The notes beneath the pieces were generated by a model. That model searched no databases, was not told the DNA's origin, and saw only the letters and a list, made by a program, of their open reading frames with translations. A stretch of DNA of 64,000 nt from Ideonella_A sp963843805 (GTDB lineage: Bacteria; Pseudomonadota; Gammaproteobacteria; Burkholderiales; Burkholderiaceae_C): assembly GCA_963843805.1 (NCBI GenBank), contig CAWJLY010000005.1, positions 182,141 through 246,140 on the forward strand. Reading direction: 5' to 3'. A program made the position numbers and the translations under genes. Shown here one piece after another: positions 11,984-22,245 of this stretch; the stretch's first letter is position 1; the number at the start of each line of letters is the position of its first letter.

Positions 11984-12789
11984 CGAACCGCCTCCGCTCG
12001 AATGCGCCGGCTTCCGGCGATTCCGGGAAACGCGCCGCCAACTGCTCGCCCATCGCGCGGGCAGCCTGGGCGTTGCCCAGCTTGTTCTCGATTCTGTGCG
12101 GCCAGCCAAAGCGTCTGCGCATTGCTGACATCGGGCATGCCGTTGACACGCCGCATGATGAAACGGGCCCGCTCGAATGCGCCGCGCTGATACAGCACCT
12201 CGGACAGATTGACCGCCGTCGCCGGGTTGCCGGCATCGAGTTCGTAGGCGCGCTGCAAGGTGGCTTCGGCCAGTTCGAAGATTGCCCGCGCGCGCCTGGC
12301 AGACGCCGCGCGTCAGCAACGTGCGGGCGGTAGTCGCGATAGCGCGGCACCGCGAGCGCGCGGCTGAACAGCGCGTCGGCCTCGGCGAAACGCGACTGCT
12401 GGCACAGATGCCAGCCGTAGTTCTGCATGGCGTCGGCATCCTCGGCATCGAGCGCCAACGCACGGCGGAAACTTTCTTCGGCCAGGCCGTTGTCGCCGAG
12501 ATTCGAATAGATCAGGCCTCGCAGATTGAATGCCGGCCCCATCGTCGGATCGGCAACGATCGCCTGCTTGACCTGATCGAGCGCAGTGACGACCTGCCCG
12601 CGACCGAAATAGGCACTGGCCAATTCGAGCCGACCCGCGCACGACGGGTATGTTCGGGCTCGTCGGACGCAGTGATCCGGTCGGGCGTCGCGGTTCGCGC
12701 CATGCCTGGCGCCGAGCCGGGGCTTGCACAGGCCGCCAGCAAGGCCATTCCGGTCAACGGCCACCGAAGACAGGCAGCAGGCTTCTCAT
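11976..12789 (-). CDS. pilF: PilF/PilW, type IV pilus pilotin lipoprotein (TPR, frameshifted)
   Basis: A TPR lipoprotein that helps the PilQ secretin assemble in type IV pilus systems. The ATG at 12789 follows a strong ribosome site (GGAGGAG). The lipobox region is LLAACASPG. TPR units follow: ELASAYFGRGQVVTALDQVK, FNLRGLIYSNLGDNGLAEES and ALALDAEDADAMQNYGWHL in one frame, then QRAYELDAGNPATAVNLSE in another, and finally MGEQLAARFPESPEA. Indels fall near 12770, 12640, 12285 and 12090. It is between rlmN and rodZ, the classical position. Confidence 0.87.
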
Positions 12790-12824
12790 CGCGCTCCTCC
12801 GGACCGGCTGCCAGCAACGGCTGT

Positions 12825-13975
12825 TCAGCGCGGCGCGGATGGATTCGGATCGGCGACGCGCGAGCGCGTGCGCTGCCTGACGCGGGTGCGATCCTGCACC
12901 TCACCGGCCAACTGGCCACAGGCGGCAGTCGATATCGTCGCCACGCGTCTTGCGCACCGTTGTCACGATGCCCGCATCCTGCAGGCAACGCGCAAACGCC
13001 TGCACGCGATCGGCCGGCGAACGCAGCAGGCCCGATGCCGGGAACGGGTTGAACGGAATCAGATTGAACTTGCACGAGACCACCGGCACCGCCTGGCCAT
13101 CCGCACCACGGCCGCGCACCAGGTCGATCAGTGCACGCGCATGGTCCGGGCTGTCGTTGACACCATCGAGCATGCAGTATTCGAAGGTGATGAAGTCGCG
13201 CGGCGCACGCTCCAGATAACGCTGGCAGGCAGCGAGCAGTTCGGCCAGCGGATATTTGCGGTTCAACGGCACCAGATCGTCACGCAACGGATCGGCAGGC
13301 GCATGCAGCGAAACGGCCAGGGCGACCGGGCAATCTTCGCGCAGGCGGTCGATCATCGGCACCACGCCAGAGGTCGAAACGGTCACCCGCCGACGCGACA
13401 GGCCATAGGCGTGGTCGTCGAGCATCACCCGCAAGCGCCGGCAGCAGCGCTGCATAGTTCTGCAGCGGCTCGCCCATGCCCATCATCACCACGTTGGTGA
13501 TGACGCGCTGGCCAGCCGGCGTACCCAGCCGCCGGCGCAAATGGTGCTCGGCAAACCACAGCTGGGCAATGATTTCAGCGGTCGACAGGTTGCGGCTGAA
13601 ACCCTGGTGCCCGGTCGAGCAGAAACGGCACCCGACCGCGCAGCCGGCCTGCGACGAGATACACAGCGTGCCGCGATCTTCTTCCGGAATGAAGACGGTC
13701 TCGATCGCGTCACCGTTGCCGACCGAAAACAGCCATTTGATCGTGCCGTCGGCCGAAGCCTGTTCACTGGCGATATCGAGCGGCGTGATGCAGGCCGCAC
13801 CGCCGAGCTTGTCGCGCAGCGACCGGGCCAGATCGGTCATCTGCGCAAAATCGGTCGCGCCGCGCTGATGAATCCAGCGAAACAGCTGTGTCGCCCGAAA
13901 ACGCTTCTCTCCCAGCCCCGCACACCATGACGCGAGCCCTTCGAGATCGAAGTCGAGCAGGTTGACAGCGTTCAT
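12825..13975 (-). CDS. rlmN: RlmN, dual-specificity 23S rRNA/tRNA A2-methyltransferase (two frameshifts)
   Basis: Radical-SAM enzyme that methylates C2 of adenosine 2503 in 23S rRNA and A37 in several tRNAs. The N-terminus MNAVNLLDFDLEGLASW starts at 13975; the cluster motif is CAVGCRFCSTG (CxxxCxxC), followed by NVVMMGMGEPLQNY. After a shift near 13445 the rest continues VTVSTSGVVPMIDRL, AVSLHAP and LIPFNPFP. A second shift near 12930 hides the proper C-terminus; the corrected frame ends at 12825. It lies 35 bases upstream of pilF and 60 bases after ndk, in the same direction. Confidence 0.93.
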
Positions 13976-14036
13976 GCCAGTGCGGATCGATGCCTTTGCA
14001 AGAAAGTCGTTGGATGACGAAAACGCGGCGGCGTGT

Positions 14037-14462
14037 TCAACGACTGTAAACGTTCATCGCCGGAAAGAAGAACGCCACTTCGGCCGCTGCGGTCTCGGCA
14101 GCATCCGAACCATGGACCGCGTTGGCGTCGATGCTGTCGGCGAAATCGGCGCGGATCGTTCCCTTGTCGGCCTTTTTCGGATCGGTCGCGCCCATCAGAT
14201 CGCGGTTCTTGGCAATCGCGCCTTCACCTTCCAGCACCTGGATCATGACCGGGCCGGAAATCATGAAGCCGACCAGATCCTTGAAGAACGGGCGTTCCTT
14301 GTGCACGGCATAAAAGGCCTCGGCTTCGCCGCGAGACAGATGTGCCATGCGCGAGGCAATCACTTTCAGTCCTGCGCCTTCGAAGCGGCTGTAGATCTGA
14401 CCGATCACATTCTTGGCAACCGCGTCGGGTTTGATGATCGACAGAGTACGTTCAACGGCCAT
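14037..14462 (-). CDS. ndk: Nucleoside diphosphate kinase
   Basis: Transfers the terminal phosphate between nucleoside tri- and diphosphates. The ATG at 14462 (MAVERTLSIIKPDAV) has AGGAGA just upstream and gives 141 residues, exactly family size; a start at 14483 would add seven non-conserved residues. The active-site motif NAVHGSD places the phosphorylated histidine at H117. The frame is intact. It sits between rluB and rlmN. Confidence 0.97.
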   Translation of the reverse strand: MAVERTLSIIKPDAVAKNVIGQIYSRFEGAGLKVIASRMAHLSRGEAEAFYAVHKERPFFKDLVGFMISGPVMIQVLEGEGAIAKNRDLMGATDPKKADKGTIRADFADSIDANAVHGSDAAETAAAEVAFFFPAMNVYSR

Positions 14463-14516
14463 CTGATTTCTCCTGAATTTCAATATTGGGCAAAGCCGAC
14501 AATTGTAAGCGGCCGA

Positions 14517-16592
14517 TCACCGCCCACGCTTGCCGCCACTCCCGCCGCGATTGCCACCGAAGCCGCCACCGCCGCCGCCTCGATTGCCACCTCCTCCCGC
14601 GTTGCCGCCTCCACTGCCTCCGCCGCCACCGCGGTTCTTGCGATGAAAGGCATCGGCGCCGATATAGCCGACCGAGGTCTGCAAGGGATCAGGCTCGCGC
14701 GGTGCGCCCGGCTTTCGCGGCGCGTTGCGGCCCGGCGCACTGCCACCCGGTCCGAAGCCGCCACCACCTTGGCCAAAACCACGCCCGACGGCACCGCGGC
14801 CACCTTGAACGAAGCGGCGATCGAAAGTCTGCTCGAGCGGATTCGGAATGCGCGCCGGATCGAAGTCGTCGTCGAAATCATCGTCGCCGCGCTCGCGTTC
14901 AGCGGCCGGTGCAACCGGATAGTCTTCGCGCGGCGCTGGCTGGGGACGCGATGGGCGTGGTCCATTCTGGCCTCCGCCCTGCGGGCCGCGCGGCGACTGG
15001 TTGGCCTGCTGCCGGTCACCGCGATCATTGCGGTCGTTGCGGTCGTTGTTCCGGCCCTTGTTGCGCCCGCGATCCTGTTGCTTGCCGGCAGGCGGCGGTC
15101 CTTGGCGGGCTTCGTTCTTCGGGCCGCCGGCGAGCTGTCGGATCGCGCGAACGTCGGCCGGATCGAGATCGACCCAGGCCCCGCGCTTGAGCCCGCGCGG
15201 CAGCACAAAATTGCCATACCGAATACGGATCAGGCGGCTGACCGTCAATTCAACCGCTTCGAACAGCTTTCGCACCTCGCGGTTGCGGCCTTCGGTGATG
15301 ACGACGCGGTACCAGCGGTTGGCACCTTCGCCGCCACCTTCTTCGATCGAGCGAAACGATGCCGTCTGGCCGTCGATATTGACCCCGTCGAGCAACTGTG
15401 TCTTGTCCATGTCGTCGAGCTGGCCCAGCACACGAACGGCGTACTCGCGCTCGACACCGAAGCGCGGATGCATCAACTGATTGGCAAGTTCACCCGAATT
15501 GGTGAACAGCAACAGCCCTTCCGTATTCAGATCGAGCCGACCGACCGATTGCCATTTACCCTGCTGCAGACGCGGCAGACGGCGAAAAACCGTCGGACGG
15601 TTCTGCGGGTCGTCATGGGTGACCACTTCGCCGGCCGGCTTGTGATAGGCGAGGATGCGCGGCGGTGGCGGAACGATGCGAACGCGAACCGGCTTGCCGC
15701 GCACCGCAATGCGGTCGCCAAACGATATGCGCTGCCCGATGTGGGCGGTTTCGCCATTGACCGAGACCTCACCCTCCTCGATCAGCGCCTCCATGTCGCG
15801 CCGCGAACCGACGCCCGATTGCGCCAGCACCTTCTGCAGTTTGGGCGCGTCCGGTTCGGGCAACAAGACCCGCTTGTGCGGCGGCGGCGGTTCCGGCGCC
15901 TCGCCGCTGCCCTCGTCGTATTCGCCCGAAATGACCTGGGCAAAAAGCTCACCGGGATCGGCCGGAACGGCTCGTTCCTGGCCTTCTGCGGTGTCGTCGT
16001 CCTCGTCATCGCCATCGTCCGCGTCGACCACCGCCGAGGCCATCTGGTCGGGCGCATCCGGGCCACGCCGTTCGCGGTCACCGCGAGCCCCGCGGTCCTT
16101 GCGCCGACGACGCCCGCGTCCGGGCACGCCTTCCGAAGACTCGCCAGCCGCGCCAGCTGCCGCAGCGCCACCATCGGCCGCCTCGTTGCCGGAATCGGTG
16201 ACCGGCTCCGCAGCCGCCTTCTGCTCCGGATCGGCCGACGATTCGTCAGACGATCGGACCACCCGCTGTTCCGTCGAGGCCGGCAGTGCGGCGACGGGCG
16301 CCTGCTCGGGCGCGCCGCCTGGCGCAACCGCTGCATTTGACGCAGTCTGCTCGTGGTCTGCCGCTGCCTTGCGCTTGCGCGGCGCCTTCGGTGGCGCGTC
16401 GGCAGCCGCTTCCACTTGAACTGATGGTACCGACGCCGCGTTCGGATCGCCATCACCAGCCGCAACCGAAGTTGCGCCAGGCGCCTCGTTGTCCACCGGC
16501 TTCGGGCTGCGCTTGCGCCGCACCGCGGCAGGCTTTGCAGCGTCGCCTTCGACTGGGCCGGGATTCTTGGAGAGGTCGACGTCTTCGGTCAT
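14517..16592 (-). CDS. rluB: RluB-type 23S rRNA pseudouridine synthase with very long low-complexity extensions
   Basis: RluB makes pseudouridine 2605 in 23S rRNA. The intact 691-residue frame is more than twice the size of E. coli RluB (291 residues). The first 245 or so residues are Ala/Glu/Lys/Arg-rich and probably disordered. Then comes an S4 domain (KVLAQSGVGSRRDMEALIEE) and the RsuA/RluB catalytic domain with SVGRLDLNTEGLLLFTN, whose Asp is the nucleophile, and the GRNREVRKLFEAV motif. The tail is rich in Arg, Asn and finally Gly. The ATG overlaps the scpB stop by four bases, so the two are translationally coupled. Confidence 0.92.
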   Translation of the reverse strand: MTEDVDLSKNPGPVEGDAAKPAAVRRKRSPKPVDNEAPGATSVAAGDGDPNAASVPSVQVEAAADAPPKAPRKRKAAADHEQTASNAAVAPGGAPEQAPVAALPASTEQRVVRSSDESSADPEQKAAAEPVTDSGNEAADGGAAAAGAAGESSEGVPGRGRRRRKDRGARGDRERRGPDAPDQMASAVVDADDGDDEDDDTAEGQERAVPADPGELFAQVISGEYDEGSGEAPEPPPPHKRVLLPEPDAPKLQKVLAQSGVGSRRDMEALIEEGEVSVNGETAHIGQRISFGDRIAVRGKPVRVRIVPPPPRILAYHKPAGEVVTHDDPQNRPTVFRRLPRLQQGKWQSVGRLDLNTEGLLLFTNSGELANQLMHPRFGVEREYAVRVLGQLDDMDKTQLLDGVNIDGQTASFRSIEEGGGEGANRWYRVVITEGRNREVRKLFEAVELTVSRLIRIRYGNFVLPRGLKRGAWVDLDPADVRAIRQLAGGPKNEARQGPPPAGKQQDRGRNKGRNNDRNDRNDRGDRQQANQSPRGPQGGGQNGPRPSRPQPAPREDYPVAPAAERERGDDDFDDDFDPARIPNPLEQTFDRRFVQGGRGAVGRGFGQGGGGFGPGGSAPGRNAPRKPGAPREPDPLQTSVGYIGADAFHRKNRGGGGGSGGGNAGGGGNRGGGGGGFGGNRGGSGGKRGR

Positions 16593-17354
16593 GCTTGGGG
16601 TTCCATCGGTACGGCGTCCGCCGCAGGTTCGGGTTTCGCCGGCTCTTCATGGCCGGCTGCTGAATTGGCGGGCGGCATTTCAGCCGGTCCGGGTAAAGAT
16701 GGGTCGCTCGACGCCACGTCGCCGGCAGCTGCCGGCGCGTCTTCCGACTCGACCGGCGCTTCATCGAGCGCAAACTCGGTCTGCGGATTCGCGATCGAGA
16801 TCGAATTGTCAAGGCGGGCCTGCACCTCGTCGATCGACGCGTTGGCAGCTTCGGACACCGGCAACTGCTCGAGGCTGGCCAGACCCAGGTCGTCGAGAAA
16901 CTGGCGGGTGGTTGCCAGCAACGCGGGCCGCCCGGGGGCTTCCCGGTAGCCGATAGCCTCGATCCAGCCGCGGTCCTCGAGCTGCTTGATGATCTGGCTG
17001 GCCACCGTCACGCCGCGGATATCCTCGATATCGCCACGCGTCACCGGTTGCCGGTAGGCAATGATCGCCAGTGTTTCCATCACGGCGCGCGAATATTTCG
17101 GCGGCTTCTCCGGGTTCAGTCGATCGAGGTATTCGCGCATCTCGGGCCGGCTCTGGAAGCGCCAGCCACTCGCCACTGCGACCAGTTCGACGCCTCGCCC
17201 CTCCCAGTCGCGAACCAGTTCGATCGAGCAGCATGCGAAGGCTGTCCGGGTTGACTTCGTCGGCAAACAGGTTGCGCATCTCGCGCAGCGGCATGGGTTC
17301 GCGGGCGCAGATCAGCGCCGTCTCGAGGACGCGTTTGGCATCCTGGGTATTCAT
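16589..17354 (-). CDS. scpB: ScpB, SMC-associated condensation protein (one frameshift)
   Basis: ScpB is the winged-helix kite subunit that completes the SMC-ScpAB complex for chromosome segregation. It begins MNTQDAKRVLETALICAREP; a shift near 17225 links it to the downstream frame with LVAVASGWRFQSRPEM, YSRAVMETLAIIAYRQPVTR and EAPGRPALLATT, all typical of the two winged helices. An acidic/Pro-Ala tail of about 80 residues follows. It is coupled to rluB as in many beta-proteobacteria. ScpA is not adjacent upstream, where about 390 bases without a clear gene are found. Confidence 0.91.
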
Positions 17355-17745
17355 CGGCTAGTGGGCCATCCTCAAACGAACGGGTGCAGGTGTGCAATTC
17401 ACCGAGGTTTTTCGCGCTTGCAATCGGCTGGCTTGCAAGCTGGGGCTGCAATCAGTCCGCCAGCCAATCGGGCAGACGGTCTGCGGCGACGATTCCGTGA
17501 TCGCGCGGAGAAGCCCGCTTCGGGCTCGGTTAATTCGAACAAGAGGGCCGAGGCATGCTTCATGCGTCGAGCCGACGACCAGGCCGCGGATCTTCAAGGC
17601 GGCTTGTTGCGGTGGCGTGAGGTGGGGAGCCGAATCTGTTGACCGAGCCTGACCCGAACGCTGGTTCCGCAAAACTGTCAATCGCCTGCATTGTAACCAG
17701 CCTTGGCAGACCAGCGATCTTTTCACGCTGCAGGGCGGCGCGATG
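17355..17745. other. 391-base stretch without a supported gene
   Basis: Lies upstream of scpB and downstream of rluD, both on the minus strand. Short open frames exist on both strands but none has a recognisable domain or ribosome site. There is a GC-rich hairpin near 17511-17527 (AGCCCG CTT CGGGCT) with no clear run of T on either strand, so at best a weak terminator for the upstream rluD transcript. Confidence 0.5.
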
Positions 17746-18813
17746 TCAGATCACTGTGGTGTCCTGACATCGCCGGCGGCGGCAATGCAGTGCGGCCCAG
17801 GCCGCAGCCATGTCGGGTGGCAATCGGGCATCGAACGACAGGCTGCGGCCATCGGACGGATGCGCGAATGCGAGCCGGGTGGCATGCAATGCCTGGCGCA
17901 ACATGCCCCAGCGCTGGCGCGCCGCCATACAGTGCATCGGCGACCAGTGGATGGCCCTGCGAAGCCAGATGGACGCGGATCTGATGGGTTCGCCCGGTAT
18001 GAAGCCGACAGCGTACGGCGGTGAATCGGCCATCGCTGGCCAGTCGCTCGACATCGGTCCGCGCCTCGCGCCCGCCAGCCACCACCGCCATCCGGATCCG
18101 CGATTTCGGGTCGCGCGCAATCGGCGCTTCGATGCGCATGCGCAGCCGGCCGGCAGCTACGCCGTGAACCAGCGCCAGGTATTCGCGCCGCGACTTCGCG
18201 CGCGGCGATGGCGCGGCTCAGCGCGGTCACCGCCTGCAAAGTCTTGCCGACCACCATCAGCCCCGACGTGTCCTTGTCGAGCCGATGCACGATGCCGGCA
18301 CGCGGCAGCGTCGCAGCCAGCCCGGTGGTGGGCCAGCAAGGCATTCAGCAAGGTTCCCGACCAGTTGCCGGCCGCCGGATGAACGACCATCCCGGCCGCC
18401 TTGTCGATGACCAGCAGATCGGCATCTTCGTGGACGATCTGCAGTGGCAGCGGCTCGGCGCGAAACGCGATGCTTTCCTGCGTCGGCACCAGCTCGAGCT
18501 CGACCGGCTGCCCGGCGCGCAGCTTGCGCGATGCCGACGCCGCTACCGCGCCGTCGAGCCTGACATGGCCCTGCGCGATCAATGCCTGCAGATGATTGCG
18601 CGAAAACTCCGGTGCCATCTCGACCAGCAACTTGTCGAGGCGTTGACCGTGAAAATGCGCCGGCACGCTGCAGGAACGGGTCTCGAACGGCGCATCGTCG
18701 TCGCCGACCCCGATCGCGGCGACCGAGTCGCCGGCCGAGCCGTCATCGTCGGTGTCGATTGCCGGCTCCACGCCGCCCGGGCGCGGGGGGTCAACCCTAT
18801 AATCTGCGATCAT
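17746..18813 (-). CDS. rluD: RluD-type 23S rRNA pseudouridine synthase (at least three frameshifts)
   Basis: RluD makes pseudouridines 1911, 1915 and 1917 in helix 69 of 23S rRNA. The N-terminal S4 domain (GQRLDKLLVEMAPEFSRNHL, LIAQGHVRLDG) and LLVIDKAAGMVVHP are in one frame; the catalytic motif IVHRLDKDTSGLMVVGK is in a second frame (shift near 18325); ARTDVERL and LHTGRTHQIRVHLASQGHP are in a third (near 18190); the C-terminus HATRLAFAHP is shifted again (near 17930). The start is uncertain: the ATG at 18813 adds about 45 unusual acidic residues before the S4 domain and overlaps the probable bamD promoter. Confidence 0.88.
18798..18803 (+). promoter_or_regulatory. Probable -10 element for bamD
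   Basis: A perfect TATAAT lies 52 bases upstream of the bamD ATG in the short divergent region between rluD and bamD. No convincing -35 hexamer is visible 17 bases upstream (GC-rich sequence), so the call rests on the -10 alone. If correct, the bamD transcript starts inside what would be the first codons of the longest rluD reading frame. Confidence 0.4.
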
Positions 18814-18854
18814 TTTTGACGGAAGACGTGCGCCGCAGGCCACGTACCTGGCCC

Positions 18855-19715
18855 ATGGATCAGAAGCGCTCGATGCCAGAAAAATCCCTGCCCACGACCG
18901 CGGTCGGTGGGCGAGTCTCGGGAGCCCTCGCCGCTGCGTGTATCGCGCTGGCGCTCGCCGGTTGCTCGAGCACCCCGCAGGACGAAACGGCCAACTGGAC
19001 CCCGGAGAAATTGTATTCCGAGGCCAAGGATGAGATGAACGCCGGCAACTACGAACGCGCCGGCACGCTGTTCGAACGGCTGGAGGGTCGCGCGACCGGC
19101 ACCTTGCTGTCGCAGCAGGCTCAGCTCGAGCGCGCCTATGTCATGTATCGCACCAACGACAAGGCGCAAGCACTGACGATTCTCGAGCGTTTCATCAAGC
19201 TGCATCCGACCAGCCCGGCGCTCGATTACGCGCTCTACCTGCAGGGACTGGTCAATTTCAACGACAACCTCGGCATTCTGGGCAGCCTGGCCCGCCAAGA
19301 CCTCTCCGAGCGCGACCAGCAGGCCTCGCGAGATTCCTACCAGGCGTTCAAGCAACTGGTCGATCAGTTTCCGAGTTCGCGTTATGCGCCCGATGGGCAG
19401 CTGCGCATGAACTACATCGTCAACGCGCTGGCCGCCTATGAAGTGCATGTGGCACGTTATTACTATCGCCGCGGCGCCTATGTTGCCGCCATCAATCGCG
19501 CGCAGGCAACAGTTCAGGATTACCAGCAGTCGCCGTCGACCGAAGAGGCCTTGTCGATCATGGTCAGAGGCTACGACCAACTCGGCATGAAGGATCTGCG
19601 GGACGATGCCCAGCGCGTGCTGGCAAAAAACTTCCCGAACAGCGCCTTCCTCAGCGCCGGCCCGGACGGGGTGGCGGTCACCAAGGCGTCCAAGCCTTGG
19701 TGGCAGATCTGGTAG
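18855..19715 (+). CDS. bamD: BamD, essential outer-membrane assembly lipoprotein
   Basis: BamD is the TPR lipoprotein that connects BamA to the other BAM subunits. The intact frame of 286 residues has a signal peptide with lipobox LALAGCSSTP, then TPR repeats (KLYSEAKDEMNAGNYERAG, AYVMYRTNDKAQALTILERF, YALYLQGLVNFN). It ends KPWWQIW. A second ATG at 18873 (MPEKSLPTT) is an equally possible start; both leave the lipobox intact. Divergent from rluD, the same arrangement as in E. coli. One of the few left-arm genes without a frameshift. Confidence 0.95.
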   Translation: MDQKRSMPEKSLPTTAVGGRVSGALAAACIALALAGCSSTPQDETANWTPEKLYSEAKDEMNAGNYERAGTLFERLEGRATGTLLSQQAQLERAYVMYRTNDKAQALTILERFIKLHPTSPALDYALYLQGLVNFNDNLGILGSLARQDLSERDQQASRDSYQAFKQLVDQFPSSRYAPDGQLRMNYIVNALAAYEVHVARYYYRRGAYVAAINRAQATVQDYQQSPSTEEALSIMVRGYDQLGMKDLRDDAQRVLAKNFPNSAFLSAGPDGVAVTKASKPWWQIW

Positions 19716-19764
19716 GTGCAGGCGCAGCGGCTTGCAGATAGCTTCAGCCCGCTTCCGGCGTGCA

Positions 19765-19780
19765 CCGCGAATAATCGCGG
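19765..19780. terminator. Possible bidirectional terminator hairpin between bamD and dinG
   Basis: CCGCGA-ATAA-TCGCGG forms a perfect six-base-pair stem with a four-base loop, placed 50 bases after the bamD stop and 29 bases after the dinG stop on the other strand. There is no long T run on either side, so it is a weak candidate. Confidence 0.3.
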
Positions 19781-19808
19781 CTCAATCGCTCTTACAAGGC
19801 CCAGAAGC

Positions 19809-21866
19809 CTACCAAGGCGATCGATCAACCGCCAACGATCGCAGCCAGTCCAGCGCGTCGGCTTCCGAACTGATCATGCCCATCGGTGGCAAGGCCTCAC
19901 GCAGGCGGCGACCGTAATTCATCCCGGCCATCCGGGGATCGCAGACGACCAGCAGACCGTGGTCGGTCTCGCTGCGGATCAACCGGCCGGCGCCCTGTTT
20001 CAGCGACACCGCCGCCTCGGCGACGAAATAATCGGCAAACGCATTGCGTCCGGCGGCCTCCAGCCTGCGCACGCGCGCCTCGACCAGCGGATCGTTGGGC
20101 GGCGGAAACGGCAGCTTGTCGATCAGCACACATTGCAAGGCTTCGCCGGGGACGTCGATGCCTTCCCAGAAACTCTGCGAGCCCACCAGCACCGAACGCG
20201 GCTCGGCCAGAAAATGATCGAGCAGCTGGCGTTTCGGCACCTGGCCCTGGATCAGCACCTGGATATCGCGTCGCCGCTCGCCTCGAACTCGCTGCGCAAG
20301 GCCTCGCCGATCTGACGCAAGGCACGCAAGGTCGTCGTCAGAACGAATGTCCTGCCGCCGAGTGCCGTGGCGAGCCGGGCAGCCAATATCGCAACCGCCT
20401 GGCCGTGGCCGCTGTCATTCGGTTTCGGGAAGCCGCGCGGGACATAAAGCCGCGCATGGTTCGGGTAGTCGAACGGACTGCCGACACGCAGGCAGCGCGC
20501 CGCTTCGAGCCCCGCCGATTCGGTGAACCAGCTCAACTTGCGGGTCGTCGCCGAGCGTTGCCGAAGTGAAGATCCAGGCCTTCGGCGCCGCCTGCATCTG
20601 CTGTGCAAGCGCCTCACGGATGTCCAGCGGCGACTCGACCAATCGCGCCTGATGCACCGACAGATCGATCCAGCGAACCAGGCCGCGGCGCCACCGGCAC
20701 CGCGAAGCGCCGCGCCAGCGCCGACAGCGATTCGGCGCGGTCGGCGAGCTTGACGAAGTCGGGCGACACCTCGACGACCAGCTCGAGCGCATCCTTTGCG
20801 AGCGCCATGTCGCGCTCGAGCTGCGTCAGCGCCAGACCGAAGGCCGGCTGCTCGCTGCGTTCGTCCCAGCGCAGCTTGAAACTGCCGCGCACCTCGCCGA
20901 TCGCACCGACACAAGCCAGGCGAAGCTCACGAGCGGCGCGATCACAGGCTGCCGAGATTTCCTGCCACGGCGCCAGGCCGCGCGCCTGTTGCAGCCCGAT
21001 CGCCAGCAGATCGCGAGAAAAATCGATCAGCTGGCCGCTGCCCAGCGTGGTGCCGAGGAACTGCACCCCGGCCTCGGCCAGCTGGTGCGCCTCGTCGAAT
21101 ATCGCCACGTCGACGCTGGGCAGCAATTCGGCCACGCCGCTGTCGCGCAGTGCCATGTCGGCAAAGAACAGATGGTGATTGACGACCACCAGATCGGCCG
21201 CCATGGCGTCGCGCCTGGCCTTGTTGACATGGCATTGGCGAAACTCGGGGCACTCGGCGCCCAGACAGTTCTCGCGCGATGAGGTGACCAGCGGGTATCA
21301 CGCTGCTGCGCTCGTCGAGGCCGTCGAGCTCTGCCAGATCGCCGCTGACCGTGCGTCTGGACCAGACTTCAACCTTGGCCAGCGTGCGCACCGCCCAGCG
21401 ATCAGGCAAGGTCGCCGACAGCCTGGCCTGCTGCATTCGATGCAGGCACAAATAGCTGCCGCGGCCTTTCAGCAAGGCGATGCTGGTCGGCACCTTCAGC
21501 GCATCGCGCAGACGCGGCAGATCGCGCAGAAACAGCTGATCCTGCAGGCTCTTGGTAGCGGTGCTGATCAGGGTTCGAGCGCCCGACAACAACGCCGGAA
21601 CCAGGTAGGCAAAGGTCTTGCCGACGCCGGTGCCGGCTTCGGCAACCAGCGCGGCGCGGTCGTCGATCGCGTCGGCTACCGCGCGCGGCCATCTGCAATT
21701 GAACCTGTCTGCGAACATAACGGGCATCGGCCTGCGCCAACGACCCGCCATCGGAAAACACCTCGGCCACTGCACGGCGCAATGTCGACAGCGGCTCGGA
21801 AACAGTGACCGGACAATCGGCCGCCAACGGGGTCTCGGTGGCAGCCAGTGCGAGGTGCTCGGCCAC
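19809..21866 (-). CDS. dinG: DinG/YoaA-type ATP-dependent DNA helicase (five or more frameshifts)
   Basis: An XPD-like iron-sulfur helicase of superfamily 2. The GTG start at 21866 (MAEHLALAATE) comes two bases after the stop of a DUF465 gene. Motif I is AEAGTGVGKTFAYL; the Fe-S cysteine region includes ENCLGAECPEF and CHVNKARR; the DEAH box is FDEAHQLAEAG; motif VI is QGAGRLIRSETDHG. SATLGDD (motif III region) is also seen. The parts lie in different frames, with shifts near 21690, 21290, 20680, 20550 and 20260. Joined, the protein is about 685 residues, normal size. Confidence 0.88.
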
Positions 21867-21868
21867 GA

Positions 21869-22074
21869 TCAGGCCGGTTCGGGCGGACTCAGATCGGTTT
21901 CCAGCACGGAAATCCGGTCACGCAGCAGCAGGCGTCGCTTCTTCAGGCGGCGCAGCGTCAGTTCGTCGGACGGACACGTCGATCGTGGCCCGATCGATCA
22001 GGTCGTCGAGGTCGGCGTGTTCGATCCGCAGCTCGATCAGTTGACGGCTCAACGAATGCAGGTTGTTGTCCATT
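21869..22074 (-). CDS. DUF465 (YdcH-like) small protein (one frameshift)
   Basis: Reading from the ATG at 22074 gives MDNNLHSLSRQLIELRIEHA then DLDDLIDRATIDVS; a one-base shift near 21965 leads to DELTLRRLKKRRLLLRDRIS and VLETDLSPPEPA. The pattern of a helical N-terminus and a basic LRRLKKRRLLLRD helix is the DUF465/YdcH signature, about 68 residues. The stop is two bases before the dinG GTG, so dinG is probably translated by coupling. No function is known for the family. Confidence 0.8.
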
Positions 22075-22245
22075 TGGTGTGTCCACCCTCAAACCCCTCG
22101 TCATGCAACCCGCCAGGTGGGTCACGCCAGCGCAGCTGCACGGCCGCGCCCGCGCCGTTTGCAGCGCCGAGCAGAGCAAGAGATGCAGGCCAAAACAATC
22201 GCAATCGCCGCGGTTCCAATGGTCGACAACGATTATAGTTTTGCC

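Noticed and set aside
13962..16340. A 792-codon plus-strand frame opposite ndk and rluB
   Set aside because: Antisense shadow of low-complexity rluB sequence; no recognisable fold or ribosome site.
17358..17726. A 122-codon minus-strand frame upstream of scpB
   Set aside because: No family, no ribosome site and Cys/Ser/Arg-rich composition typical of chance frames.
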